From Gillisella vitis (GTDB lineage Bacteria > Pseudomonadota > Alphaproteobacteria > Rhizobiales > Rhizobiaceae), in the NCBI RefSeq assembly GCF_014204625.1, contig NZ_JACHLU010000008.1, positions 1-64,000 of the forward strand: a stretch of 64,000 nucleotides of DNA, given 5' to 3'. Shown piece by piece: positions 17,696 through 28,091 of this stretch. Within the stretch, counting starts at the first letter, position 1. Each line of letters opens with the position of its first letter. The position numbers and the translations under genes were made by a program. The notes beneath the pieces were generated by a model, which saw only the letters and a list, made by a program, of their open reading frames with translations, was not told the origin of the DNA and did not search any database.

Positions 17696-18904
17696 ATGAA
17701 TTCACCGGACCTCCCGCCGCTTGATCAGCAACGACCGAGAATTGTCTTTCTCCATCTGCCCAAAACGGCGGGTACGACGGTCCATGATATTTTGATTCAG
17801 CAATTCAGCGCAGAGGAAATTTGCCCGGAGCGCCATGATAAAATAGAAAGATTTTCGCCTGAAAAAATTGAATCTTTCAAACTATTTTCTATGCATGGTT
17901 ATTTTAATACTATTCTCTGCATACCAGAACCAAAGAAAATTGTAACAATTTTTCGTGAACCCATCGAAAGATTATTATCTCATTACCAATATTGGTGCAG
18001 TCACACTGTAGAATACCTTGAGAAGACAAATCAAAATTGGTTATCTACTGTTAAAAAATCAGATTTCAAAGCATATCTCAAAAACACTCAATTTACAGAA
18101 TCAGAAAACCCTATTTACAGAAGCCTTTACAACGTAATGACACGTCAAATGTGTCATTTTGAATTGAATAAGAACGGACAACCTTGGCGTGACGATCAGG
18201 AAATTCTTGATGCAGCTCTCGAAAATCTTGAAAAAATGGATGCCTTTGGAATTATGGAATTTCTGCCCGAAAGCATAGATTTAATGTGCCGCACGCTTGA
18301 CATTCCTCCGCCGCAAAAAATTGCCGCACTCAACAATACGCGCGAAAACCATCAAAAAAGTCCTGACATTTTTGAACCACCGCCGCCGCTCACTATCGAT
18401 GATGAAGTCGAAGAGTTATTGCGCCATCGTACCCGTCTGGACACGATATTGTATGAGGCCGCAAAAGAAAAATTTTTAAAGCAGATCGGCGTGAGGCCGA
18501 GAAAGCTATCGGCGAACAATCATATTGCCGGGCAACTTGTGCATCATTACAAGCGATCCGTCGTTCACAGTCAGGTCAATGAACCGGGACACATCCTCTT
18601 CGGCCCTTACATCAATCTCAGAAGTGGCACCTACCGTATCACGGTTGAGATTGGCACTGATTCGCTTGCCGATGGCATTGAAATGGACACACCTCTGGCA
18701 GAACTGGACGTCTGCTCTGGCACTGGCCAAAATATCCATGCCCAACGCTGGGTTTGTGCGAAAGACCTCAAGCCGGGCTTTTATTCACCCGTTGAACTCA
18801 TCTTCACGCTTGAAAAAACCGTCACTGAGTTTGAGGTCAGAGTGAACAGTCTCGGCAGGGCTGCACTCTCCATCAACACGGAGTTCGGGCTGGATACACT
18901 TTAA
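17696..18904 (+). CDS. Sulfotransferase family protein with C-terminal beta domain
   Basis: Predicted PAPS-dependent sulfotransferase, about 402 residues. The 5'-phosphosulfate loop is HLPKTAGTT (about residues 20-28), and the 3'-phosphate motif is FREPIERLLSHYQYW (about 87-101). The segment from about 280 to the end looks like a beta-rich domain (GPYINLRSGTYRITVEIG ... VELIFTLEKTVTEFEVRVN) of the kind often found in carbohydrate-acting enzymes. ATG 17696 follows AAAGAGAC; ATG 17669 is an alternative. The 5' half is clearly richer in A+T than all neighbours, suggesting transfer. Probably sulfates a surface glycan or glycolipid. The substrate is unknown. Confidence 0.78.
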   Translation: MNSPDLPPLDQQRPRIVFLHLPKTAGTTVHDILIQQFSAEEICPERHDKIERFSPEKIESFKLFSMHGYFNTILCIPEPKKIVTIFREPIERLLSHYQYWCSHTVEYLEKTNQNWLSTVKKSDFKAYLKNTQFTESENPIYRSLYNVMTRQMCHFELNKNGQPWRDDQEILDAALENLEKMDAFGIMEFLPESIDLMCRTLDIPPPQKIAALNNTRENHQKSPDIFEPPPPLTIDDEVEELLRHRTRLDTILYEAAKEKFLKQIGVRPRKLSANNHIAGQLVHHYKRSVVHSQVNEPGHILFGPYINLRSGTYRITVEIGTDSLADGIEMDTPLAELDVCSGTGQNIHAQRWVCAKDLKPGFYSPVELIFTLEKTVTEFEVRVNSLGRAALSINTEFGLDTL

Positions 18905-18945
18905 CAACGCGGGGACATTGCGAAGCGTGGCGGGCCTTGGACTAT

Positions 18946-19464
18946 TCACTCAAAGGCACCGCCCGGCCCATAGGTCGTGCTGGAATGGCTCACAAGCTGT
19001 CGTGACATGCCGACCATTTCAATGTCGCGGTCCAGTTTTGGATTATAGACAACGGAAAGCCAGCGCACACCATAGCCATGGTGCTGAAAAAAATCCACCG
19101 CCTGCTTGTTACGGGCGTGGGTTTCCAGATGGGCCTCGTCAAAACCGCGATGGATAATGTCCGCCTCAATCGCTTGCAGCAGCAGTTTGCTGTAGCCTCG
19201 CCCTTGGTGGGGTGGGTCAATCCAGAAATCGGTTATCTTGTCATCGAGATTTTCACGCGCAGCCCAGCCAACGGGTTGGCCCATATGCTCAATAACAATA
19301 ATGCTCATCAGACCGGAACGGGCAAAGTTGCGAAATGCGTTGCGGGCGTTTTCGACCATAGATCGTGTATCGCCAACGCTCAACATGGCCTGTTCCCAGG
19401 CACGAAAGCCAATATCCGCCAAAATATTGGCCTCATCAGAATGGGCACTGCGAATCCTGGCCAT
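18946..19464 (-). CDS. GNAT N-acetyltransferase
   Basis: About 172 residues, a GNAT with the opening RIRSAHSDEANILADIGFRAWEQAM, the acetyl-CoA loop IDPPHQGRGYSKLLLQAIEAD and HLETHARNKQAVDFFQHHGYGV. ATG 19464 has GAGGCGG upstream; ATG 19476 and GTG 19479 are also in frame. It has the same build as the next gene ([46 protein letters not shown]), so the two look like diverged paralogues. It converges with the sulfotransferase gene. Confidence 0.85.
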   Translation of the reverse strand: MARIRSAHSDEANILADIGFRAWEQAMLSVGDTRSMVENARNAFRNFARSGLMSIIVIEHMGQPVGWAARENLDDKITDFWIDPPHQGRGYSKLLLQAIEADIIHRGFDEAHLETHARNKQAVDFFQHHGYGVRWLSVVYNPKLDRDIEMVGMSRQLVSHSSTTYGPGGAFE

Positions 19465-19573
19465 CAACCGCCTCATCACTCTCTTGTGACAAGTAAATCA
19501 CTCAGGTGTTGATTACACCAGTAGGGCATGGCTGGTTAAGCACTGGAAAATTGAAAAATCACCAGAGCCTTGC

Positions 19574-20107
19574 TTAAAACAGCATTTTCCTCAGCCTCAC
19601 TCTGGGCATTTCCAATTGCATGATGGCATCACGCTCCATGCCTTGCCACACAATTTGAAAACCGCAGCGCTGATAAAGCGCTATGGCTGAAAAATTTTTC
19701 TGGTGGGTGGCAATCCGGGCCTGCCGCTGCCCCTCCTCAAGCATCATCCTGCAAAGACGATCGAGCAAGGCCGAACCAATACCTCGGCGCTGAAAGTCCG
19801 GTGCAATCCATAGATCGGAAATCGTGCCCGGATCATTGTCACGGGCAGCCCAGCCAACCACAAGGCCAGCGATCTCAGCCACAACAACAGGGCTTGTGGT
19901 CTCAGACGGAAAGCGCAAAAATGCATCTTTCACCCGCTGGGCCACCACGGGATCGGCAAAGCCACGCTCAAGCGGGCCGATTGATCTCCATGCCTCCCAG
20001 CCAACCCGGCCAACCACATCATGGTCAGCCGCGGTCATATCTCTCAGAATAAACGTCTTACCACCATTTAGTGGGTGTGAACGTGCCTGCGGCTTGCTCG
20101 ATGACAT
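19574..20107 (-). CDS. GNAT N-acetyltransferase overlapping the end of gatA
   Basis: A GNAT with [22 protein letters not shown] as first strand and helix, [44 protein letters not shown] as the acetyl-CoA site and [21 protein letters not shown]. The true start is uncertain. ATG 20107 lies inside gatA and keeps the whole first strand. ATG 20038, with TGAGAG just upstream, starts after the gatA stop but trims the first strand. Co-transcribed with gatC-gatA. Paralogue of the GNAT at 18.9-19.5 kb. Substrate unknown. Confidence 0.8.
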   Translation of the reverse strand: MSSSKPQARSHPLNGGKTFILRDMTAADHDVVGRVGWEAWRSIGPLERGFADPVVAQRVKDAFLRFPSETTSPVVVAEIAGLVVGWAARDNDPGTISDLWIAPDFQRRGIGSALLDRLCRMMLEEGQRQARIATHQKNFSAIALYQRCGFQIVWQGMERDAIMQLEMPRVRLRKMLF

Positions 20108-21539
20108 GGGCGGTCTTGAACAGGGTTTCTTCTTCAAATGGCTTGCCAATCAATTGCAGGCCAAGCGGCAGGCCCTTGGCATCCAGACCAGCCGGCACGG
20201 AAATGCCCGGAAGCCCCGCCATGTTGAGCGTGATGGTGAAAATGTCGTTGAGATACATTTTCACCGGATCCGCCGCCATCTCCTTATCACCAATGGCAAA
20301 AGCCGAGGACGGGGTGATGGGCGTCAGAATCGCATCGACACCGGCGGCAAACACCTGTTCAAAATCGCGCTTGATCAGGGTGCGAACCTTCTGGGCGCGC
20401 AGGTAATAAGCATCATAATAGCCAGCGGAAAGCACATAAGTGCCCATCAGAATACGGCGCTGTACTTCCTTGCCAAAGCCCTCTGCGCGGGTCTTTTCAT
20501 ACATGTCGGCAATGTCCTTGCCATCGACACGCAAGCCATAGCGGACGCCATCATAACGGGCGAGGTTGGACGACGCTTCAGCAGATGCGACGATATAGTA
20601 AGCAGGCAGCGCATATTTGGTATGGGGCAGCGAAATATCGACAATCTCGGCACCGGCGTCTTTCAGCCATTGCATCCCCTGACGCCACAGCGCTTCAATC
20701 TCTTCCGGCATTCCATCAACGCGGTATTCCTTCGGAATGCCGATCCTCATGCCCTTGATCGACTGACCAATGGCGTCTTCATAATTGGGGGCAAGAAGGT
20801 CAACCGAAGTCGTATCCTTCTCATCAATGCTGGCCATGGATTTCAGCAGAATCGCAGCATCGCGCACATCGCGGGCAATGGGCCCGGCCTGATCCAGCGA
20901 CGACGCATAAGCGGCAATGCCCCAGCGCGAGCAGCGGCCATAGGTTGGCTTGATTCCAACCGTGCCGGTAAAAGCCGCAGGCTGGCGAATGGACCCACCC
21001 GTATCGGTGGCCGTTGCACCTGCACACAAATGGGCCGCGACCGCGGCTGCCGAGCCACCGGAAGAGCCGCCCGGAACCAGCTTTTCATCAGAACCCTTGG
21101 CTTTCCAAGGATTTACAACCGGGCCGTAATAGGAATTTTCGTTGGACGAGCCCATGGCGAACTCATCCATGTTGAGCTTGCCCAGCATGACGGCACCGGC
21201 ATTCCAGAGATTCTGGGTGACGGTGGATTCATATTTCGGCTTGAAGCCATCGAGGATATGCGAGCAAGCCTGTGTGTGTACGCCACGCGTGGCAAACAGA
21301 TCCTTCACGCCCAGAGGGATCCCCTCCAGCACGCCCGCCTTGCCTTCAGCAATGCGCGCATCCGAGGCCTTGGCCATATCGCGGGCAATCTCTGGCGTCA
21401 CTGCCACATAGGTATTGAGGGCACCATTGGCAGCCTCGATAGCGCCAAGATAGGCATCGGTCAGCTCAACGGCTGTGATGTCCTTGGTAACAAGCTTTTC
21501 GCGGGCTTGCGCAATGGTGAGGCTGGTCAGTTCGCTCAT
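20058..21539 (-). CDS. gatA: Aspartyl/glutamyl-tRNA amidotransferase subunit A
   Basis: Glutaminase subunit of GatCAB; releases ammonia for amidation of Glu-tRNA(Gln) or Asp-tRNA(Asn). 493 residues of the amidase-signature family: the triad lysine in [14 protein letters not shown], the serine-rich core [37 protein letters not shown] with the cis-Ser and nucleophile Ser, then GLKPTYGR-like [15 protein letters not shown]-terminal glutamine-pocket residues lie in [16 protein letters not shown]. It follows gatC by 72 bases in the same leftward operon. Confidence 0.98.
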   Translation of the reverse strand: MSELTSLTIAQAREKLVTKDITAVELTDAYLGAIEAANGALNTYVAVTPEIARDMAKASDARIAEGKAGVLEGIPLGVKDLFATRGVHTQACSHILDGFKPKYESTVTQNLWNAGAVMLGKLNMDEFAMGSSNENSYYGPVVNPWKAKGSDEKLVPGGSSGGSAAAVAAHLCAGATATDTGGSIRQPAAFTGTVGIKPTYGRCSRWGIAAYASSLDQAGPIARDVRDAAILLKSMASIDEKDTTSVDLLAPNYEDAIGQSIKGMRIGIPKEYRVDGMPEEIEALWRQGMQWLKDAGAEIVDISLPHTKYALPAYYIVASAEASSNLARYDGVRYGLRVDGKDIADMYEKTRAEGFGKEVQRRILMGTYVLSAGYYDAYYLRAQKVRTLIKRDFEQVFAAGVDAILTPITPSSAFAIGDKEMAADPVKMYLNDIFTITLNMAGLPGISVPAGLDAKGLPLGLQLIGKPFEEETLFKTAHVIEQAAGTFTPTKWW

Positions 21540-21611
21540 GACTATGTTCGCTTTACGGTTTATGCGTCGAATATTGTGGAATGAAGGAAAGCTGTGCAGG
21601 CAATGAAGGGC

Positions 21612-21899
21612 CTATTCAACAACCTTCGGCACCATAAAGAAGTTACGGTCCGTTTGCGGCGCATTGGCAACAATGTCCTCGGCCTTGGCTCCATCGGTCA
21701 CAGCATCCACGCGCTTGCGCATGGCCATCGGCATGACCGAAGTCATCGGCTCGACACCATCAACATTCACTTCTGAAAGCTGTTCGACAAAGCCCAAAAT
21801 ACCATTCAGCTCATCCATCACCTTGCCTGCCTCATCATCGGGCAGAGCAATACGGGACAGCTTGGCAACGCGCTTCACAGTGGCGAGATCAACGGACAT
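21612..21899 (-). CDS. gatC: Aspartyl/glutamyl-tRNA amidotransferase subunit C
   Basis: Small wrapping subunit that stabilises GatA-GatB. 95 residues, typical: [19 protein letters not shown], then [32 protein letters not shown] and the closing [18 protein letters not shown] 21899 has GGAG upstream; the frame extends a few codons further but without a better site. First gene of gatC-gatA-GNAT. Confidence 0.97.
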   Translation of the reverse strand: MSVDLATVKRVAKLSRIALPDDEAGKVMDELNGILGFVEQLSEVNVDGVEPMTSVMPMAMRKRVDAVTDGAKAEDIVANAPQTDRNFFMVPKVVE

Positions 21900-22028
21900 C
21901 GGCATTCTCCAGATCAATTATCAGACCCGCTATAATGGCCCAGCCCCGCAGGTGCAACGGGGGCCAGTTTTCTTGAGCCAGAAATTCACCCCCGAATCAC
22001 AAAATCCGGGGGTAAGGGCCGATATTTT

Positions 22029-22733
22029 TTAAAGAGAAAGAGTTTCTCCGGGCCTTGGTGCCTTCACCGCCGTCTTGGAACCATCCATGCCTGCCACGAA
22101 TTTTTCCGGAGTCTGATCAATAATCGGGAAAGTCCCATAGTGTGCGGGAATCGCCGTCTTGAACTTGAAATAGCGCTGGCAGGCCAAAGCCGCCACGGCA
22201 CCGCCCATGGTGAAGCGGTCGCCAATCGGCACGATGCCAATGTCAGGCTGGTGCAATTCATTGATCAGCGCCATGTCAGAGAAAATATCGGTATCGCCCA
22301 TGTGCAAAACCGACGCCTCATCCTGAAAATGCAGCATCAGGCCATTGGCATTGCCCAGGGCGTGGGAAACGCCATCTTCAGTAATCTGCGCAGACGAATG
22401 CAGCGCATTGGTAAAGGTGGCGGTAAAGCCCCCCAGATCAATGGTGCCGCCGGTATTGCCCATCTCGATCTTTTCAACCCCCTTGGAACCAAGCCATGCG
22501 GCCAGATCGGCATTGGCCAGCACGGTCGCGCCCGTGTCCTTGGCAATCGCCACCGTATCGCCCACATGGTCGCCGTGACCATGGGTGAGCAGGATATGGG
22601 TGACACCCTTTGCCACATCTTTCAAATCCTGCCCGGCAAAACTGGGATTATAGCTCAAAAACGGATCGATCAAAATCGTTGCTTTCGCCGTTTCCAGACG
22701 GAAAGCAGAGTGTCCAAGCCAAGTGAGTTTCAT
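22029..22733 (-). CDS. Metal-dependent hydrolase, UPF0173 metallo-beta-lactamase fold
   Basis: 234 residues, full-length MBL-fold hydrolase of the UPF0173 type. The zinc motif [10 protein letters not shown] is followed by [11 protein letters not shown] and the late His in IPAHYGTFP. It begins [25 protein letters not shown], the family hallmark. The substrate is unknown for this family. Divergent from ruvX. Confidence 0.93.
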   Translation of the reverse strand: MKLTWLGHSAFRLETAKATILIDPFLSYNPSFAGQDLKDVAKGVTHILLTHGHGDHVGDTVAIAKDTGATVLANADLAAWLGSKGVEKIEMGNTGGTIDLGGFTATFTNALHSSAQITEDGVSHALGNANGLMLHFQDEASVLHMGDTDIFSDMALINELHQPDIGIVPIGDRFTMGGAVAALACQRYFKFKTAIPAHYGTFPIIDQTPEKFVAGMDGSKTAVKAPRPGETLSL

Positions 22734-22848
22734 TGTTTGTCCTCAAGTCGTGATAAAGCGGATGATAAAAAGGGTTTAGCTGACATAACATATGGCATAA
22801 GGCTGCCAAGGAAACAGCTGAACACAGAATTTACATTTGAGAGACGAC

Positions 22849-23325
22849 ATGGCCACCCTGACGATTGAAGAACTGGCAACAACCCTTCTGCCAAGCCAGG
22901 CCATTGCCGGTCTGGACCTTGGCACCAAGACCATTGGCCTGTCGATGTCCGATCTGGGACGGCGCTTTGCCAGCCCGCGCCCGGTGATCAAGCGGGTGAA
23001 ATTCACCAAGGATGCCGAGGTTCTGATGGCCTTTGCCGAAAAGGAAAAAGTTGCCGCCTTTGTTATCGGGTTGCCGACCAATATGGATGGCTCGTCCGGC
23101 CCTCGCGTGCAGGCCACCCGCGCCTTTGTACGCGCCATGGCCGACAAGACAGATATTCCCTTCGTGTTCTGGGATGAGCGGCTCTCGACGGTTGCCGCCA
23201 CCCGCGCACTGTTGGAAATGGATGTGTCGCGGGCCAAACGGGCGGAGAGGATTGATTCGGCTGCCGCCAGTTTTATTCTTCAAGGGGCGCTGGATAGATT
23301 GGCAAGCCTTGCGGCCAGCGCGTAA
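22849..23325 (+). CDS. ruvX: Putative pre-16S rRNA nuclease / RuvX (YqgF) family
   Basis: RNase H-fold protein that matures the 5' end of 16S rRNA and has been linked to Holliday junction resolution. 158 residues. The active-site strands are visible as [36 protein letters not shown], and [19 protein letters not shown], with the final acidic residue in [16 protein letters not shown] 22849 follows GAGAG. It converges with the acyl-CoA dehydrogenase gene, three bases between stops. Confidence 0.95.
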   Translation: MATLTIEELATTLLPSQAIAGLDLGTKTIGLSMSDLGRRFASPRPVIKRVKFTKDAEVLMAFAEKEKVAAFVIGLPTNMDGSSGPRVQATRAFVRAMADKTDIPFVFWDERLSTVAATRALLEMDVSRAKRAERIDSAAASFILQGALDRLASLAASA

Positions 23326-23328
23326 TCC

Positions 23329-24972
23329 TCAATCCACCGCCGGATACAGCAGATCAAGCAGATAACGGCAATCAAACCGGGCATCCAGCACGCCATAGGT
23401 ATTGCGCCACCCGCCCGTGAGGCGGCTTTCCAGAAAGGCGTCGGCGATTTTGCCCGCCCCCATGCGATAAAGCTCGGCGGCGGCGGCAGCCAGCGCCATT
23501 TGCTCCACCAGCAGGCGAGCCGCTCCTTCATCCCGCTCGCACAAAGCCATGGCGGCGCGCAATACTTCGATGGTTTTTTTGCCCGATGGGCCAAGATCAC
23601 GCTCCAGCGAGGCGAAGACCATTTCAAACAGGTCTTTGCCGCGTTCCAGCACGCGCAGCACATCCAGCGCCATGACGTTGCCAGAGCCTTCCCAGATGGC
23701 GTTGACCGGCGCTTCGCGGTAATGCCGCGCGATGGCGCGCTCTTCCACATAGCCGCTGCCACCAATGCATTCCATGGCTTCATAAATCAGCGGCGGGGCC
23801 ATTTTACAGACCCAATATTTCACCACCGGCGTCATCACCCGCGCGTAAGCCGCATCGGCTGGATTGTCACGGGCGCGGTCAAACGCTTCCGCCAAGCGGA
23901 AAGACAAAGCGGTTGCCGCCGCCACATCCAGCGCCATATCGGCCAGAACGCGGGTCATGACGGGCTGGTCAATCAGTTTTTTGCCAAACACGGAGCGTCC
24001 GCGCACATGATGCACGGCTTCGGCCATGGAGGCCCGCATCATACCGGCGGAGGCCAGCGCGCAATCCAGCCGCGTCAGTGTTACCATTTCCAGCACGGTG
24101 CGAATCCCGGCACCGGGATCACCCAGAATAAAGCCAAAGGCATCGGTAAACTCAACTTCCGACGAGGCATTGGAGCGATTGCCAACCTTGTCCTTCAACC
24201 GCTGAAATTGCAGGCCATTGGCAGAGCCATCTTCCAGCAGGCGCGGCACCAGGAAACAGCCAATGCCTTCGGGCGTTTGCGCCAGCATCACAAAGGCATC
24301 GCTCATCGGTGCCGACATAAACCACTTGTGACCCGACAGCCGATAGATCCCCTCACCCACCCGCGTGGCGGTGCTGGTGTTGGCGCGTACATCGGTGCCG
24401 CCCTGCTTTTCGGTCATGCCCATGCCCAGCGTCACAGCCGACTTCTGCATGGCGGGGCGATTGGATGAATCGTATTTACGCGACAGAATTTTCGGTGCCC
24501 ATTCCTTTTGCACCCGTGGCGAAGCCATCAGGGCTGCAATGGACGCGCTGGTCATGGTCAGTGGGCAGAGATGGCCGCATTCGAGCTGGGCCGTCAGATA
24601 AAATCGAACGGCGCGGGCTTTATGATCCTGCCCTCTGGCATCAGGCAGGTTTTCCCACACAGAGGAATGCAGGCCAGCGTTCATGGAGCGGCGCATCAAA
24701 GCGTGCCATGCCGGGTGATATTCCACCACATCAAGGCGCTCGCCACGCGGGCCGTGGGTGTGCAAGGATGGCGGGCTTTGATTGGCCATACGGGCCAATT
24801 CCTGTGCCTCATGCGAGGTCACATAGCGGCCAAGCACATCGAAATCATCGCGTAAAGTTCGGTTCATGGCGCTGGTCAGGTCCACCAGCAGCGGGTCCGT
24901 TCGAAAAGCATTGACACCAGACCAGAGCCGAGGCTGATTGAGTTCCAGCAATTTGTCTTCCGTCCGGCTCAT
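23329..24972 (-). CDS. Acyl-CoA dehydrogenase family protein, AidB-like
   Basis: FAD-dependent acyl-CoA dehydrogenase-fold protein of 547 residues. AidB features are present: the N-terminal region NQPRLWSGVNAFRTDPLL, VEYHPAWHALMRRSMNAGLHSSVWE, and the flavin segment MGMTEKQGGTDVRANT, then HKWFMSAPMSDAF and YEAMECIGGSGYVEE with the usual catalytic region. AidB in E. coli belongs to the alkylation response and binds DNA; whether this one does is not shown here. No Ada-like neighbour is present. Confidence 0.88.
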   Translation of the reverse strand: MSRTEDKLLELNQPRLWSGVNAFRTDPLLVDLTSAMNRTLRDDFDVLGRYVTSHEAQELARMANQSPPSLHTHGPRGERLDVVEYHPAWHALMRRSMNAGLHSSVWENLPDARGQDHKARAVRFYLTAQLECGHLCPLTMTSASIAALMASPRVQKEWAPKILSRKYDSSNRPAMQKSAVTLGMGMTEKQGGTDVRANTSTATRVGEGIYRLSGHKWFMSAPMSDAFVMLAQTPEGIGCFLVPRLLEDGSANGLQFQRLKDKVGNRSNASSEVEFTDAFGFILGDPGAGIRTVLEMVTLTRLDCALASAGMMRASMAEAVHHVRGRSVFGKKLIDQPVMTRVLADMALDVAAATALSFRLAEAFDRARDNPADAAYARVMTPVVKYWVCKMAPPLIYEAMECIGGSGYVEERAIARHYREAPVNAIWEGSGNVMALDVLRVLERGKDLFEMVFASLERDLGPSGKKTIEVLRAAMALCERDEGAARLLVEQMALAAAAAELYRMGAGKIADAFLESRLTGGWRNTYGVLDARFDCRYLLDLLYPAVD

Positions 24973-25190
24973 TCGCTATCCAATATCGTATTTTTGTTGA
25001 ACCATGGCTTTATAAACCGATGGCTTTTGTTCGTCTTTAGCACGTTTGTGGGTGTTTGCGACACCATGCGCACCGTCAACCGTTCAAAACGGGGGACAAT
25101 TCATTCTCCACCCATTCTCCGCGCTTGGCAGGCTTGCCCCAAAAGCCGCCAGTCATTATAGACCGCGAGACCAATTTCGGAGGACATCGC

Positions 25191-26147
25191 ATGGTCTTCT
25201 TTCCGCATCGCCATCTGATTGGCATCAAGGGCCTCACCCAAACCGATATTACATATCTCCTCGATAAAGCTGACGAAGCGGTAAAAATCAGCCGCCAGCG
25301 GGAGAAAAAAACATCGACTTTGCGGGGTTTAACCCAAATCAACCTGTTTTTTGAAGCCTCCACCCGCACCCAGTCGTCTTTTGAGCTGGCGGGCAAGCGT
25401 CTTGGCGCGGATGTGATGAACATGTCGGTGGGCAATTCATCCGTCAAAAAGGGTGAAACGCTGATTGATACGGCCATGACGCTCAACGCCATGCGCCCCG
25501 ATGTGCTGGTGGTGCGCCATGCATCAGCCGGTGCCGCCGCACTCCTCTCACAAAAAGTTGCCTGCTCGGTGATCAATGCGGGCGATGGCCAGCATGAACA
25601 CCCGACCCAAGCGCTGCTGGATGCGCTGACCATTCGCCGTGCCAAGGGCAAGCTGGCGCGTATCATCGTTGCCATTTGCGGCGATGTGCTGCATTCGCGC
25701 GTTGCCCGCTCCAACATTCTGCTGCTCAACGCCATGGGCGCACGGGTGCGGGTGGTGGCTCCGGCCACGCTGCTGCCATCGGGCATTGCCGACATGAGCG
25801 TGGAAGTCTACCACGACATGAAGGAAGGGTTGAAAGACGCCGATGTGGTGATGATGCTGCGTTTGCAGCGCGAGCGCATGTCTGGCTCGTTTGTACCGTC
25901 GATCCGCGAATATTTCCACTTCTACGGCCTTGATGCTGAAAAACTGAAAGCTGCCAAAGAAGACGCGCTGGTGATGCACCCCGGCCCGATGAACCGGGGT
26001 GTGGAAATTGCATCCGACGTGGCCGATGGCCCGCAGAGCGTGATTGAACAACAGGTGGAAATGGGCGTGGCCGTGCGCATGGCCGTGATGGAATCGCTGC
26101 TGATTTCCGGCAACAACGGTCCCCGCAGTGAAGGAGTTGGCGCATGA
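25191..26147 (+). CDS. pyrB: Aspartate carbamoyltransferase catalytic chain
   Basis: Second step of pyrimidine synthesis: carbamoyl phosphate plus aspartate to carbamoyl aspartate. 318 residues. It shows the carbamoyl-phosphate loop [34 protein letters not shown], the segment [14 protein letters not shown] and the late [12 protein letters not shown]. The frame is open from 25056, but ATG 25191 has GGAGGA at ideal spacing. It overlaps the next gene by ATGA, and the partner is a dihydroorotase-like protein, as in the Pseudomonas pyrB-pyrC' holoenzyme. No PyrI regulatory chain is present. Confidence 0.97.
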   Translation: MVFFPHRHLIGIKGLTQTDITYLLDKADEAVKISRQREKKTSTLRGLTQINLFFEASTRTQSSFELAGKRLGADVMNMSVGNSSVKKGETLIDTAMTLNAMRPDVLVVRHASAGAAALLSQKVACSVINAGDGQHEHPTQALLDALTIRRAKGKLARIIVAICGDVLHSRVARSNILLLNAMGARVRVVAPATLLPSGIADMSVEVYHDMKEGLKDADVVMMLRLQRERMSGSFVPSIREYFHFYGLDAEKLKAAKEDALVMHPGPMNRGVEIASDVADGPQSVIEQQVEMGVAVRMAVMESLLISGNNGPRSEGVGA

Positions 26148-27433
26148 ACAAGCCGCTTGTCTTCAACAATGCCCGCATTATCGACCCATCCCGCTCTCTG
26201 GATGAGGTTGGAACGATTATCGTAGGTAGCGACGGCCGCATTCTTGCGGCAGGCGCTGATGCCCGCAATCAAGGCACCCCAGAGGGAGCCGAAGTGCGCG
26301 ATTGCAAAGGCCTGATTGCGGCACCGGGTCTGGTGGATGCACAGGTGTTTGTCGGCGAACCCGGCGCTGAACACTGCGAAACGCTGGCCTCGGCTGGCAA
26401 GGCGGCAGCGGCTGGCGGCGTCACTTCCTTCATCATGATGCCGGATACTGATCCGGTGATTGACGATATTGCACTGGTGGAATTCATTAAAAATGCCGCG
26501 CGGGAAAAATCGCCGGTCAATATCTATCCCGCAGCGGCGCTGACCCGTGGTTTGCGCGGCGAGGAAATGACCGAAATCGGCCTGCTGCAACAGGCCGGTG
26601 CCGTCACCTTTACCAATGGTCGGCATGGGCTTTACGATACGCTGGTACTACGCCGGGTCATGACCTATGCGCGGGAATTCGGGGCAGTCGTCTCGCTGGT
26701 GGCCAAGGATAAATACCTTGGCAATGGCGTGATGAATGAAGGGCTGTTTGCCAGCTGGCTGGGTCTTGCGGGCGTGCCCAAAGAAGCCGAAATCATCCCG
26801 CTGGAGCGGGATTTGCGCATTGCGGCGCTGACGCGGGCAAAATATCACGCCGCGAAAATTTCCGTGCCGGAATCGGTTGAAGCTATTCAACTTGCCCGCA
26901 AGCGCGGCGCAAAAGTCACATGCGGCATTTCCATCAATCACCTGTCGCTCAATGAAAACGACATTGGCGAATACCGCACCTTCTTCAAGCTCTCGCCACC
27001 GTTGCGCTCGGAAGATGATCGCATGGGCATGGTCGAGGCCCTGGCCAAGGGCGATATTGACATTATCGTCTCGGCCCATGATCCGCAGGATGTCGATACA
27101 AAGCGCCTGCCGTTTGGCGATGCTGCCGATGGCGCGATTGGTCTTGAAACCATGCTGGCGGCAGCGCTTCGCTTGCATCATAGCGGTCAGGTGCCGCTCA
27201 TGCGGCTGATTGATGCCATGTCCACCCGTCCTGCCGAGATTTTTGGCCTTGATGCCGGAACATTGAAGCCGGGCGCGAAGGCCGATATGGTGCTGATTGA
27301 TCTGGACGAGCCCTGGATCGTGGCAAAGGATGCGATTGTCTCACGCTCCAAAAACACGCCGTTTGAGGATGCCCGCTTTTCTGGCCGTGCGGTTGCCACC
27401 TATGTGGCGGGCCGTCAGGTCTTTTCTCTATAA
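26144..27433 (+). CDS. pyrC: Dihydroorotase-like protein lacking metal ligands (PyrC')
   Basis: 429 residues, clearly of the class I dihydroorotase fold and start-to-end length, but the zinc site is gone. The usual HxH after PGLxD reads Q67-V-F69. The HxE/D position is V-A-K-D near 186-189, the YHxxH segment is YHAAK (H235, K238), and the TDHAPH loop reads SAHDPQ, so the catalytic Asp is Ala311. It is translationally coupled to pyrB. In Pseudomonas an inactive PyrC' is needed to assemble active PyrB; the same role is the best guess. A separate active dihydroorotase should exist elsewhere in the genome. Many annotations would call it pyrC2. Confidence 0.9.
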   Translation: MNKPLVFNNARIIDPSRSLDEVGTIIVGSDGRILAAGADARNQGTPEGAEVRDCKGLIAAPGLVDAQVFVGEPGAEHCETLASAGKAAAAGGVTSFIMMPDTDPVIDDIALVEFIKNAAREKSPVNIYPAAALTRGLRGEEMTEIGLLQQAGAVTFTNGRHGLYDTLVLRRVMTYAREFGAVVSLVAKDKYLGNGVMNEGLFASWLGLAGVPKEAEIIPLERDLRIAALTRAKYHAAKISVPESVEAIQLARKRGAKVTCGISINHLSLNENDIGEYRTFFKLSPPLRSEDDRMGMVEALAKGDIDIIVSAHDPQDVDTKRLPFGDAADGAIGLETMLAAALRLHHSGQVPLMRLIDAMSTRPAEIFGLDAGTLKPGAKADMVLIDLDEPWIVAKDAIVSRSKNTPFEDARFSGRAVATYVAGRQVFSL

Positions 27434-27458
27434 TTGCTCACGCCCAAGGACCGCCTCT

Positions 27459-28088
27459 ATGCCAAGCATTGACTATAGCCAGATCACCGTGGTTGCGCTG
27501 ATCGCCTCGCTGGCGATTGGCTATCTGCTGGGATCCATTCCCTTTGGCCTGATTCTGACCCGCATGGCGGGTCTGGGCGATGTGCGCAAGATTGGCTCCG
27601 GCAATATCGGAGCCACCAATGTGCTGCGCACCGGCAATAAAAAATTGGCCGCTGCCACATTGCTGCTGGATGCGTTCAAGGCCACGGCAGCCGTACTGAT
27701 TGCGCAAAAACTCTATGGTACAGAAACCATCCATCTGCCCGGCCTGCTCGGAGGCTTTGCGGCGTTCATTGGTCACCTGTTTCCCATCTGGCTTGGGTTT
27801 AAAGGCGGCAAAGGTGTCGCCACTTATCTGGGCGTCCTGCTTGGTGTGTTTCCGGCGATGGTGCTGGTTTTCGCCATCGTCTGGTTGTCGATTGCCAAAT
27901 TAAGCCGTTACTCGTCGCTATCCGCACTGGTTGCAACTCTTGTCATTCCGGTTGTGTTGTGGCTAATTGGCCAGCCGGAGGCAGCTCTGGTGACTGCCGC
28001 AATGACGGTGATCACCTGGGCCAAGCACAAAGCCAATATTGAACGGCTGATCTCCGGCACCGAAGGCAAGATTGGTCAAAAGGGATAA
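27459..28088 (+). CDS. plsY: Acyl-phosphate glycerol-3-phosphate acyltransferase
   Basis: Inner-membrane enzyme that acylates glycerol-3-phosphate from acyl phosphate, the first committed step of phospholipid synthesis. 209 residues with about five to seven helices. The conserved loops are present: [55 protein letters not shown], and the last [20 protein letters not shown] precedes ATG 27459. It follows pyrC' by 25 bases and precedes dprA by 3, forming one plus-strand operon. Confidence 0.97.
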   Translation: MPSIDYSQITVVALIASLAIGYLLGSIPFGLILTRMAGLGDVRKIGSGNIGATNVLRTGNKKLAAATLLLDAFKATAAVLIAQKLYGTETIHLPGLLGGFAAFIGHLFPIWLGFKGGKGVATYLGVLLGVFPAMVLVFAIVWLSIAKLSRYSSLSALVATLVIPVVLWLIGQPEAALVTAAMTVITWAKHKANIERLISGTEGKIGQKG

Positions 28089-28091
28089 GCA

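Noticed and set aside
19824..21584. Open frame of 586 codons opposite gatA
   Set aside because: Antisense to a complete gatA with full catalytic signature; no ribosome site or family resemblance.
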